NCBI RefSeq assembly: GCF_003369915.1
Contig: NC_046676.1
Location: 18,706,001-18,770,000 of the forward strand
Length of the DNA stretch: 64,000 bases
Source of the DNA: Drosophila miranda
Lineage: Eukaryota > Arthropoda > Insecta > Diptera > Drosophilidae
Reading direction: 5' to 3'
Below the pieces are notes generated by a model, which was not told the DNA's origin, did not search any database, and worked only from the letters and a program-made list of their open reading frames with translations. The first letter of the stretch is position 1, and each line of letters begins with the position of its first letter. The position numbers were made by a program, and so were the translations under genes. Shown here in pieces: positions 1 to 11,358 of this stretch.

Positions 1-1705
1 TTTTGCACTGCTTGTGCACGTAAGGCCGCATATCGAAGCCCTCCATGGGAAAAATAACGTGCGACGAGATCTTCGAGCTGTAGGACAGATCGTGTCGGAA
101 GCGCTTCAGGTGGATGCACAGCACCTCGGGCAGGTTGATTACACGCGAGTACTTGATACCCGTTCGCAGTTTGTTGCATCGCGAGCAGCTGTAATGAATC
201 ACATGAAGGATAATTGAGCAATTGGAATACACTTACTTCACTAATGCAAACTCTCACCTGTACATGTTGTCGCCTTTAAGCTCGTCCGCACTGAAAAAAC
301 TAGCCATGCAATCGTAGAGTGTTACCGAGGGTCCATACAGCCACGATCTAAACACGCCCCACATCCACGCCAACCAGCCGTCATTGGTTCTGCTTGATGT
401 TTCGGCGGCGCTCAGACTCTGGACACTTAGGCTATGCGTTTGGTGCAGCACATTGAGGAAGTCTCTTGTGGGAATAGGCAGTGAAAGATCCTGGAATGTT
501 TCCTGCCGTGAGGACACCCGATCGCAGGTGAGGCATTGAACGGCGGAGAGCAGTTTGCCATCAAACACGTCACTGATGATGGAACGAGCCGACTCTATTG
601 GTGGTTTTTGATCTGACGACGTTTCACGTTGTTTCTGTTTACGCTGCTGCTGCGGCTTTGGAGGAGCCTCTGGAATCGCAGTGCTTGAACCGATGACAGT
701 TCGGCTTGGCGTAACAAAGAATTCGGTGTTTATCAGGACTTCCCCCGCGATTTCGGACATGCTGCTCTCACACGTTTCATATTCGCTTTCAGAGCCTGTC
801 GCCGAATGCGAGGAAGGCGGCACTTCATCCTCGTTTTCGTCGTCAGTTTCGTTGGGCTGTTTATTCTGACGCTGTTGCGATTGCTGCGATTGCCGCGGCT
901 GTGGAGAAACCTGCTCCGTGAGTTCCTCATGCAGCTGATCCATGAAGCAGCGAAGGAACTCCTGCGTGTCATGCTGATGGTAGCCCCGAAATATCGGATG
1001 CACCGATCGTATGCCATACAAAATGCCACGGGGGGCGATGTATTCTGTAAACAACACATTTTGTATAGCATTTTGTTCCATCTATCAGAATCAATGACGA
1101 ATCTACCTTTGGGGTCTTCTATCTCCGACCAGATTTCCTGCATCAGGCGAATGTAGCTCTTGGCCAGACCCGCTGGCTTGCAGATTCGGGCATTCGCTCT
1201 CTGATCCGCAATGTACTCCACCAGATCGCTGCAGTTGATGAAGTAGTGAGTCATGGGCGGCAGATTACTCAGCGCTTGGAGTGCCGAGTTCATGTAGCAT
1301 GTGTTGGCAATGTTTTGCAGTCCGACGAGGCCTGTCCCGGAACCGACAACATCCTCTTCCATGCTCTCGTCTTTCTGGGCAAGCGAGTTCAACGATCCAC
1401 TGAAGAGCGCTTCGTGGGAACTCATGATTCTTTCGTTTAAATACGGGTCATGGTCGGCATCTGCCATAGCGTGTCCGTTTGCGTGCTGCAAGAGGAAAGG
1501 ACGAACAATTTCACACGATTGTCAATGTCACAAAATCGAAAGTCATGTAATAGAGTTCACTTCTGATTGGTCAAAACAATGCGAACGAAATACAGTCCAG
1601 CTCGTGGTCTCACACACTCACCTTTTGTGGCAGGTCCGACTCCAGAGTACGATTATTGCTTTCTACATGTGTACTTTGCGATTGTGTGTTAAGCCCAAAA
1701 CTCAT
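1..1705 (-). CDS. Usp20-33: Ubiquitin carboxyl-terminal hydrolase, USP20/USP33 family (partial, 3' end outside window)
   Basis: Cysteine-protease deubiquitinase. Exons on the minus strand: 1705-1622, 1485-1107, 1044-258 and 188-1, running off the left edge; the visible part codes for 479 residues in unbroken frame. The Cys box [13 protein letters not shown] puts the catalytic Cys at about residue 91. [16 protein letters not shown] is the QDA-like box. The last visible exon has the zinc-binding CSRCNKL and the [14 protein letters not shown] strand (here [11 protein letters not shown]) that are typical of USP20/33. The catalytic His lies outside the window. A long acidic, Ser/Gln-rich insert splits the catalytic domain, as in vertebrate USP20/33. 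The start was chosen by following the exon that ends at 1622 back to the ATG at 1705. No N-terminal zf-UBP domain is seen upstream of the Cys box, unlike the human proteins. It is divergent with Snrk. I recall the fly orthologue as CG8494. Confidence 0.9.
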
Positions 1706-2574
1706 TCTACTTATTCGCTGTTTGTATATTTTTCTATTATATATTTGTTTTGTAAATTTTATATTTTGACTGAGGAATTTGGATTTGAGTAGGGGACTAG
1801 AGGTGTCAAACCAACGAGGGCACTATCGATAGTATCGATGTTATGGTGCTAGCCGCTACAATCGATGGTTTGACAGCTCTATAGGGGACGGCCGGGCAGC
1901 TACCGATGTGGCCAATCGATGTGTAGCAATCGCAGGTGATACCAAAGTTACTGGACTCTGTGTCACACAATTGAATAGTCCCACGACAGTTCAATCAATA
2001 AAAAGGAATTAAATTTTGTTGTCTATGGTCGTTTTCGACTACACTTCAAGACCACTATCGATTGGTGCTACTATCGGCTGCTTAAACTTCAATGCATCCC
2101 TGTCGCAATGTGACTTCAAAACTGTACGTAGCAAAACATCGACACCAATGCAACCACGAAATGTGTATACAAAGATTCTAAGATTCATTTTCATGTGTGA
2201 TAACGGCAAAGTGTTTAGTTCAAGACCGTTTTATTAACAACGTAAAGGCAAGCTTCGACCACAGAAATTGCAAAATGGCCTGCATATTATAGTTTTGCTG
2301 CTGCGGCTGCTGGAGGCTCTGGCACAGCTCTGGTCTAAAACGGTAACAGCCCTGCCTTTCAACATCCATCCCCTTGTGTAACAGCCCTGCCTCGATTTGG
2401 GGTCGATGCTTATTAGAAAATATTCCAGTTGAACCCGCTTTTCCAACGAAAACTGAGGCCCGAAATGCTTTCCCATTTAATTATAGTTTTAGCTAATCGC
2501 GGACAGTTTTGCTCGCCGGATAGGCAGCTCGGCTTGTGGGTCAATAGAAAAAGTTGAAAAGCACTCAACTCAAC
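1706..2574. promoter_or_regulatory. Divergent promoter region with a cluster of DRE-type sites
   Basis: The 869 bp between the ATGs of Usp20-33 and Snrk hold a perfect DRE, TATCGATA, at 1824-1831. A near-DRE TATCGATG follows at 1833-1840. Further ATCGAT cores lie near 1861, 1915 and 2057. DREs bind DREF and mark housekeeping promoters in Drosophila; that this cluster drives both genes is inference. A 13-bp string AACAGCCCTGCCT occurs twice, near 2346 and 2381. Confidence 0.7.
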
Positions 2575-5500
2575 ATGACTCTGGAAACGCAGCCTGTAGG
2601 TGGCGGCCTGGGATCTGGGATCGCCGGTCTGTACGATCTGGAGGAGACACTGGGATCGGGCCACTTTGCCGTTGTGAAGCTGGCGCGTCACGTGTTCACT
2701 GGGGCCAAGGTGGCAGTGAAAGTCGTTGATAAGTCAAAGCTGGATGAGGTCTCTAAGGCGCATCTGTTCCAAGAAGTGCGGTGAGTAGAGTAGAGTCTAA
2801 AAGAAGCCAGGGGTTGTCGTGTCAACTAATGTGCAATGTGTGACCTTGACCCACAATAGCTGCATGAAGCTGGTACAGCATCCGAATGTGGTCCGATTGT
2901 ACGAGGTCATTGACACACAGACCAAGCTGTACCTGGTGCTGGAGCTAGGCGACGGGGGAGATTTGTACGATTACATAATGAAGCATGAAGCCGGACTCAG
3001 TGAGGAGCTGGCGCGAAAGTATTTCCGGCAAATCCTACGTGCGATCACGTACTGTCATCAGCTCCACGTTGTACACCGGTGAGTTCGCATTCACGCCCAC
3101 TGATAATACAGTCCACCGATCAGCAATTTACGTAACTTTTCGCTTCGTTCCGTTTCGTGGCGCGGCGCGTCACACGCAACCCACAGGGACTTGAAGCCTG
3201 AGAATGTGGTGTTTTTCGAGAAGCTCGGCCTCGTCAAGCTCACCGACTTTGGGTTCAGCAACAAATTCTCACCCGGCCAAAAATTGGAAACCTTCTGCGG
3301 CAGCCTGGCCTACTCCGCTCCGGAGATCTTGTTGGGTGATTCGTACGACGCACCTGCAGTAGGTGAGTGTGTCGATTTGGTTAATTTGGTTTGGCGATAG
3401 ACTCTTCTCTAGCTGGTATTTGGCTTTATCTTTTAGATATTTGGTCGCTTGGTGTCATTCTGTACATGCTGGTGGTCGGACAGGCGCCATTCGAGAAGGC
3501 CAACGACTCGGAGACTTTGACCATGATCATGGATTGCAAGTACACTGTGCCCACGCACGTTTCGGCGGAGTGCCGCACTTTGATTGCTTCGATGCTGGTA
3601 CGGGATCCCAAGAAGCGAGCGACTGTAGAGGAATTGGCCTCTTCGGACTGGCTGAAGCCATTCGACGAGCCGGACTCGACTTCCACCGAGCATTTTCTGC
3701 CTTTGGTCAGCCGCGAGCAGCTCAGTGAGGAGGATCATGCCTTTATCATACAGAAAATGATCAACGGAAATATTGCGTCCAAGGAGGAGATAGTGCAGTG
3801 AGTAGATACCGCACAAGACCTGGCTTACTCCTGGCTAACCTTCGATTTCATACGATGCAGGGCTCTCGACAAGAATAAGTACAATCATATAACGGCCACA
3901 TACTTTTTGCTGGCGGAAATGCGGCTGCGAAGGCGGCGAGACGAACAGGCACAGAAGCAGAAGCTTCTAAATGAAGCAAGCATGAAGTAAGTGCTGAACG
4001 GCAATGGCGTTCAAAAGGAATACACACAATTTTTAAAAATATCCTTTAATAGAGCGGAGGATGCGAGCCGCAAGCCGGTAGCTGAGAAACCCAGTCCCAC
4101 AGAAGCCCCCAAGGGTGTCCCCATCAGCATCAATGTGACGCCCGCAGCCCAATTAGTAAGCGACGGCGGCAAGCCAGTAAGTTCAGTACTATTTCTATTG
4201 TTTTCTGGAACTTCACTGCATTCGCATTCGTTTAGGACAAGCGGAGTCGCAAGTGCAGTATTGTGCGGGAGGAAGACGAGGAGGAGTCTGCCAGCGAGGA
4301 TTCTGTGGTTGGAAATGACCTAAAAGTGACCACATCGCGACTGGAACATACTGCTGAAGGACTCGTCAATCGAGCGGTGCAGGGGCGTACTGCCCCTACC
4401 GCTGTCCTCGCCGCAGTAGGAGTGCCTCGAAATTCACGCACAAAGATAGTCGTAGCCGTAGATGCTACGTTGGCTCAGAAGCTCAAGCAAATGGAGAAAA
4501 ATGCCAAGATAGACGAAGACACTCTGAGAGGTCTGAAGGAGCTGGAGATTGGCAAGTTGAAGCCCCTGCCGAGCAGTAGTAAGAATCCGGTGCTCAGTCA
4601 CCGTCGCACAAAACTTAACAAAGGCACGCCGTCGTGCAGCAGCTCAGAGGCCTCCGACGATGACACAAAGACGCGAAACAAGAAAAAGATCAATAAGTTC
4701 GTGGGCGATACTCCCACACGGTTTCGCATGCACCGGCGGGACTCGCACGATGACTCCAGCGACTCGCAGGATCAACTCTATCCGCCGCCTGGTTCGGCCA
4801 GCAGTGCGACAAATTTCATCTCGAAAAGCAGTGGCGTAAGCGGCAAGAAGGAAGGACAAGGACAATGCAAGGAGGTAAGTAAATCTCCTACCGACCAGCC
4901 TCTTCCTGTCTATCGAAATTGAAAATTATATTCCAATTTCAGCCAAATAAATCTGAAGAAACACGCAAATCTCACACACAAAAGAATAGAAAACAGCCGA
5001 AAGACCATGTAGACAAGCATTCACAAGCTGAGAAGCAGCAATCGGGGCTAATAGAGGGCACGACAGCCACATCGTCAGCCACAAGAAGGAGGCGTATGCG
5101 CGAGAGTCAGTCGCTGGATCGTATCACAGAGGCTCAGGAATACGAGCTGCGGCACCGCAGCTACGCCGAGGGCGAGGCTGCGACGGCGTCCACATCAACA
5201 CAACATATCGATCAAAGATATTTGCAGTCCAACTTAAACACCAGCACATTCTCCGTTGCCGAAACAAAGGAAGAGTACGATGATGATGAGGAGCCCGAAA
5301 CGAAGCCCAAGACCATAGCTGCACCGGAACCTCATGATACCAAGGACCAAATCATGCATAGATTGAATGCAGCCAAAGCTACGCTTCAGCAAAAGCAATA
5401 TTTTAATAATAACACCAATCTTAGTAGGCACTTGAACAACAACAACCATAGCCAGAGCAATAGCAATAGCAACAAAAAGAAATCCTACGACGAAACACCA

Positions 5501-5659
5501 AAAGATATTTATAATCTGAATTCAATCGAGGAGATCGATCTGATTTTGAAGGATAAAAGCCTTACCAAAGCAATACATGTTACCGGCTCTAAATGCTTTG
5601 TGACCATGAAGAAAATTCGGCGGCTGGGAAAGTATTTTCCCGTTGTGAATTTCTCTTAA
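2575..5659 (+). CDS. Snrk: SNF1-related serine/threonine kinase, SNRK family
   Basis: AMPK-family protein kinase. Eight exons: 2575-2780, 2860-3078, 3187-3362, 3437-3797, 3861-3986, 4053-4176, 4236-4874 and 4943-5659; 855 residues. The kinase domain is N-terminal: glycine loop GSGHFAVV at about 27-34, the VAVK lysine at 49, HRDLKPEN with catalytic Asp143, DFG at 162-164, and an activation-loop LETFCGS whose Thr177 fits the LKB1 site of this family. The ATG at 2575 is the first in frame and is followed at once by the conserved N-terminus. After the kinase and a UBA-like stretch, the tail is long, charged and Ser/Asn-rich with KKK clusters, so probably disordered. The last about 45 residues ([20 protein letters not shown] and on) look more ordered. 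It shares its promoter with Usp20-33 on the other strand. I recall the fly orthologue as CG8485. Confidence 0.92.
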
Positions 5660-6417
5660 TAGATGATGAAACGGAAACATAAACAAAAAACATAAATAGA
5701 AATATAAATAGAAACAGATACAAGTTACTTCATTGCAAAGTGCATTCTAAATATAAAACTTGGTTAAGCGAAATATATTACGTAGTAAATATGCATGTAT
5801 TAATTGAACAAGTAAAGTTACCAATATATATATTAGAAATATCCAAAAATCCCAGGAATATGTCTTGAAAAAAGAGCTCATCCTCTAAACATATTTTTAG
5901 ATAAAGGATGGACGGAGAGGAAGTGTAAGCCCTGTAAATTTATTTGCGTTTTAAAATCAACTCGTGCCTGCCCATTTGTGTGCCCGGGTTGTGTTATATT
6001 TTAAAGCTACATTTTATTATTTAAATTAAATTAAGTAATTTAAACTTAAATTAAATAATTAAATAAACTTGCATTATCACAGCAAAAACATGGGTGAGAT
6101 TTGCGTCGGTTTTTAAAGCCATTCTGGCCATCTCCGATTGTGTCGCCGGTTGCCATGATAACCGACTTCTGCAATTACTTTACCGATGTCTTATTTTTAA
6201 AATATACTACAGCAGAACTTTGACGCAAAGAAGTAGTTCTCCGACACGGGGAGCGTGAAATAAACTGGTTCTACTGTTAAAGAATCAGTAGCACAGAGAA
6301 CGATTAGCCCGTTAATGACCAGTGGGTGTTGATACATACACAAATTTAATAATTGAATATCGTCGTTTTTTCAAGTTCTAAAGAAATATGGCATGTATCT
6401 AAGAGAAAAATGTACAA
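5660..6417. other. Snrk 3' UTR and Snrk-Opa1 intergenic DNA
   Basis: AT-rich, with no open frame worth calling. An AATAAA signal at 6062-6067 is a possible Snrk polyadenylation site, which would give a 3' UTR of about 400 bp. The stretch 6090-6300 has higher GC and its origin is not recognised. Confidence 0.5.
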
Positions 6418-6496
6418 ATCAGTATTATTTTCCGCTGTTTAACTCAAGTTGTTATCCTGTTTAAACAAAGGGGGCTTAAGTGGGCTAAATTCGTTT
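6418..6496 (+). repeat. Dispersed repeat, copy A (upstream of Opa1)
   Basis: The core GGGGGCTTAAGTGGGCTAAA, followed by TTCGTTTC, is shared with copies near 24310, 41045 and 41345. The preceding TTAACTCAAGTTGTTATCC and TGTTTAAACAAA are also shared. Similarity extends weakly back to about 6370. Family not recognised; it could be a MITE or Helitron fragment. Confidence 0.7.
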
Positions 6497-6507
6497 CGGT
6501 CACACTG
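6497..6507 (+). promoter_or_regulatory. Ohler motif 1 core-promoter element for Opa1
   Basis: CGGTCACACTG matches the Drosophila motif-1 consensus YGGTCACACTR at every position. It lies 141 bp upstream of the Opa1 ATG in the right orientation and directly abuts repeat copy A. Motif 1 is typical of dispersed-initiation housekeeping promoters. Confidence 0.75.
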
Positions 6508-6647
6508 AAAGTCAGACCAGACCGTGAAAGAAAAAATTTAACAAGAACACAAATCTAAGGAAATGAATTTTTGCGAAAAGAAAATTAAGTAATTCCCAAT
6601 AATAAACAATAGAATCTGTGTGGCAACTGCAGCCCCGAACAGCAATA

Positions 6648-9600
6648 ATGTTGCGCATCTATCAAAACTCTTACCGGTAAGCATTGTTACGTCTGAAGGC
6701 TGCAAAACCAACATTCGCTGTTTTTGGTGTGCCGATTTCGTCATCGCCCCACTCTCTTGTCTTCTAGGCGTACCGCAAAAAGGGCTGTTGTCTACTCCAC
6801 GAAGGTTGCCTGCTGTAATCATTCCACGCTATGCAGCATCACCAGCCACCCACGTCGTCCGCCCCACAGCCAGCATGCCAGTGGCAGCGGTAACGGGCGC
6901 TACCGTCGACATGAAGAATTCTTGCTAGCCGGTAATCCAGCGAGGGGCTGGTCGATTCCGCCTCCGTCTCGCGGCTACGGCATGCTGGTGGTGCGCATTC
7001 TGAGGGGAGCCCTCAAGCTGCGATACCTCGTGCTGGGTGGTGCCATTGGCGGTGGCGTGTCCCTAAGCAAAGTGAGCTCACGCTTCCATTGGCGGTTATA
7101 TAATATGCAAAGTGACATTTATTTTATCAAAATGCGATCTTGCAGAAATACGAGGACTGGAAGGATGGCTTGCCTGACATGAAGTGGCTGCAGGACGCCA
7201 TGCCTCAGGGCGAGAGATGGAGCCAGTTCTCGAAGAATCTCCTCGAGGTCGGTGCAGTGGTCAAGAATGCAATCGATATCGGTGAGTACTAGGCTACTGA
7301 TCTCCTCCCTGCCCTGCCCTCTCTGCCGTTCCCAATCTCTCTCTCTCTCTCACTTTAAATGGTCATGGTGGGGGCGGGGGCAACACCGCTCGTATGCTTA
7401 CATTATACACTTCACTTGGTTCGATTTGCACATGATTGCACTTTGAATGATACTGATATTGGGGTGTTTGTTGCTTGTAGATCCGGAGCTCAAGCAGCTT
7501 GGCGAGGATAAGTTGTCGGAATGGCGCTCGTGGTTCGACAGTCGCCTGGACGATGCCATCGAAGCAGCTGACTATCAAGGAGTCCAGATTGTCGAAAGTA
7601 GGTTACACACACACACACACACACACAGACCTCCAGACATTGATCCAATTTAAAGTGAGAGAACCCAGGCCTTTGTAATCGAAACTTATTGCGAACTCTA
7701 TTACAGCCAAGGAGGACCTGGCGTCCAAGACAACTGTCGCCGCCTTGGGTATCAGCACAGACGAGAGTCGCAAGAAATTTGGTATGCCTGAACAAAGCCC
7801 TCACCACACAGAAGATATTCGGAATAACGCTCTTACTCCAACAGAAATGATGCAGAACCAGGTGGAAACGCTGCAGACAGAGATCATGAATGTACAGATC
7901 AAATACCAAAAGGAGCTGGAGAAAATGGAGAAGGAGAACCGGGATCTGCGCACACAGTTTCTCCTGCTCAAAACCAACAAAAAGACCTCAGCAAAGAAGA
8001 TTAAAAAGTCCCTCATCGACATGTACTCGGAGGTATTGGACGAGCTGACCGGCTACGATACGGGATATACCATGGCAGATCATCTGCCGCGTGTCGTTGT
8101 GGTCGGGGACCAGAGCAGCGGCAAGACCTCGGTGCTGGAGTCCATAGCCAAGGCTCGCATTTTTCCCCGCGGCAGTGGTGAGATGATGACTCGTGCCCCG
8201 GTCAAAGTAACGCTCGCCGAAGGACCCTATCATGTGGCCCAGTTTCGCGACTCGGAACGGGAATACGATCTGACCAAGGAGTCCGATTTGGCTGAATTGC
8301 GCCGCGAGGTCGAGTTCCGCATGCGGGCCTCTGTGCGCGGTGGCAAGACCGTGAGCAATGAGGTCATATCCATGACAGTGAAGGGCCCTGGACTTCAGCG
8401 CATGGTACTGGTGGATCTGCCGGGCATCATTTCGGTAATTATTCGAAACTCCGTTTCTCCATTCCCCCAGTCTGTAGTGCAGTGTGTTTTCTCTCAGACT
8501 ATGACAGTGGACATGGCCTCGGACACAAAGGACTCTATTCACCAAATGACCAAGCACTACATGAGCAATCCAAATGCCATCATACTCTGCATTCAGGATG
8601 GATCCGTGGACGCGGAGCGCAGCAATGTCACCGACTTGGTCATGCAGTGCGATCCCCTGGGTCGACGAACCATATTTGTGCTAACCAAGGTGGACTTGGC
8701 CGAGGAGCTTGCCGATCCCGAAAGGATAAGAAAAATACTCTCTGGCAAGCTCTTCCCGATGAAGGCCCTTGGCTATTACGCTGTGGTGACAGGCCGCGGT
8801 CGCAAGGATGATAGTATAGAGGCCATACGTCAGTACGAAGAGGACTTCTTCAAGAACTCAAAGCTCTTCCAGTGAGTACACAATTCAATTCCTCGGCAAG
8901 GCTATTGTCTGAAACTAATCTCCCTTCACTTATCCCTGCCCTGCAGTCGTCGCGGCGTCATAATGCCCCACCAGGTGACCAGCCGAAACCTGAGCATGGC
9001 AGTCTCAGATCGTTTCTGGAAAATGGTGCGGGAGACCATTGAGCAGCAGGCGGATGCATTTAAGGCAACCAGATTCAATCTGGAAACGGAATGGAAAAAC
9101 AACTTCCCCAGGTGAGAGGTGACCATACGATCTTTAGTCCGTTTAACGAGAATTTCAATTTATATTTAGACTGCGCGAATCTGGACGCGATGAGCTGTTC
9201 GATAAGGCCAAAGGAGAAATACTCGACGAGGTGGTTACGCTCTCCCAAATCTCCGCCAAGAAGTGGGACGACACACTCAACACTAAGCTCTGGGAGAAGC
9301 TCTCGAACTATGTGTTTGAGAACATTTATCTGCCCGCTGCTCAGTCAGGTTCTCAAAGTAATATTTTGTAGTAGTAAGCTCTTAAGTTGTAAGCCAACGC
9401 CGTCGCAAGTCGTCATCGTCGTTGGGGGCACTTCCCCCGATTCACCTGCCATGTGCTTCGTCTCTCTGTGTATTTGTTTGTTGCTGGAAGCAGTGTTCCT
9501 GCCGGAGGTCTGCCCCGGGGGAAGCACATGCCCTCCCTCACGTGTGTGGTTGTGTCTGTGGATGTCGCACCGTTTTAGCTTGTTTAATTTTGCACTTATC

Positions 9601-11358
9601 ACGCCCTGCATTCGCATTCGAATTCCCGCGAAGGGAATCACATGCGTCGAAAATTTCAAAACCGGTTTGATGGCTTCTCCGATGCTGCCCAAATTCCAAT
9701 TGAATCATGCGTGTAAATTTACTGTGTGCACTCCCCAATTCTGGCTTCATTAACACCGATTGCCTCTTCCCTTCCCAAGATTCCCAAGTGATTCAGCAGC
9801 AAGCTTTGTCGGAGCAGGCTCATGTGCAGTCATGTGCGCTGTGCGGTGCCGGAAAGCGTAAGATGGGAAGATTTACGAGCATCTGTAACGAAACCAGATT
9901 TTGGGAGCCCACAAACGCGTTTTGGGCCCAACGTTTCTAATTTGTTTTGCATTTTATGACGGATCCGTTAATTTGCTCAATGATTTACACAATTCAATAA
10001 TTAAATCGAGTGACGGTAATCGATTTGGGATCTGTGTTTGAGTGCTTTGTGGCTCTGTTTACCATTCTATCATATTTGTTCCCTGTTGCCTCTTGCCTGT
10101 ACCGATAAACTAATCTCTGATAATTTTCCGTCTCTTTAGATTCCTTCAACACGATGGTGGACATTAAGCTGCGTCAGTGGGCCGAGCAGGCACTGCCAGC
10201 CAAGTCCGTGGAGGCCGGCTGGGAGGCCTTGCAGCAGGAGTTCATTTCCCTGATGGACCACTCAAAGAAGTCTCAGGATCACGACGGCATTTTCGACCAG
10301 CTTAAGGCCGCAGTGGTGGACGATGCTATTAGACGGCACAGCTGGGAAGACAAGGCCATTGACATGTTGCGCGTGATACAGCTGAACACGCTGGAGGATC
10401 GCTTTGTGCACGACAAGGCGGAGTGGGACCAGGCGGTGAAGTTCCTGGAGACCTCCGTCAATGCCAAGCTCGTGCAAACGGAAGAGACACTGGCGCAGAT
10501 GTTCGGACCCGGTCAAATGAGGCGCCTCACCCACTGGCAATACCTCACGCAGGATCAGCAGAAGCGGCGCAGTGTCAAAAACGAACTGGACAAGATACTC
10601 AAGAACGATTCGGTAAGCCATAAAGTAGTACATGCATCTGGAATGGAATTCTATTAATAAAATAACACTTGGTGTGTACATCCTGCATCCTTAGAAACAT
10701 TTGCCCACCTTGAGCTACGACGAGCTGACGACGGTGCGTAAGAATGTGCAGCGGGAGAACGTCGATGTGGATACAGACTACATTCGTCAGACATGGTTCC
10801 CGGTGTATAGAAAGTAAGTGATGAGAGATAATGTTTTACATTTCTTCGGTATTTATTTTGCTTTCTCTCCTTCAGACACTTCCTGCATCAGGCCCTTCAG
10901 CGGGCCAAGGATTGCCGCAAGGCATATTACCTGTACACTCAGCAGGGTGCCGAGTGCGAGGTAAGCGGGAAACATATCACATTCAATTTCATTATATATA
11001 TATAACCTCTCCCATACCATACAGATCTCCTGCAGTGATGTCGTGCTTTTCTGGCGCATCCAACAGGTCATCAAGATAACGGGCAATGCGCTGCGTCAGC
11101 AGGTGATCAATCGAGAGGCAAGACGGCTGGACAAGGAGATCAAGGCGGTGTTGGACGAGTTCAGCGAGGATGACGATAAAAAGGCCCATCTGTTGACCGG
11201 CAAGCGCGTGCTGCTGGCCGAGGAACTGAGTAAGTGAAACCCAAAATCGATTTTCATTCGGACGTTCTTATGGCCGCTTATTTCGTTGGACAGTCAAAGT
11301 GCGACAGATCCAGGAGAAGCTGGAGGAGTTCATCAATTCACTAAATCAGGAGAAGTAG
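6648..11358 (+). CDS. Opa1: Optic atrophy 1 dynamin-like GTPase (mitochondrial inner-membrane fusion)
   Basis: Fuses inner mitochondrial membranes and shapes cristae. Exons: 6648-6676, 6768-7071, 7146-7281, 7481-7597, 7707-7781, 7845-8434, 8498-8871, 8947-9111, 9170-9357, 10140-10612, 10695-10813, 10876-10960, 11025-11229 and 11294-11358. Total 974 residues, close to human OPA1 (960). The N-terminus is basic and presequence-like. A membrane anchor [13 protein letters not shown] lies at about 94-106, and a coiled coil at about 225-275. The GTPase P-loop GDQSSGKT is at 308-315; DLPG and TKVD follow. Middle, stalk and C-terminal helical regions align with human OPA1 by eye ([25 protein letters not shown]). 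Exon 9 most likely uses the donor at 9358, giving AAQSGSQN before SFNTMVDIK; a donor at 9349 is also in frame. AATAAA at 11482-11487 fits its 3' end. I recall the fly orthologue as CG8479. Confidence 0.95.
9780..9857 (+). other. Candidate alternative cassette exon of Opa1
   Basis: Inside the 782-bp intron 9, a 78-bp segment (26 codons) is open in the phase needed by both neighbours. It has a pyrimidine-rich acceptor ending CTTCCCAAG and a good donor C/GTAAGA. It would insert a Gln-rich peptide with a CALC pair between the GTPase/middle region and SFNTMVDIK. No expression evidence is available here. Confidence 0.35.
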
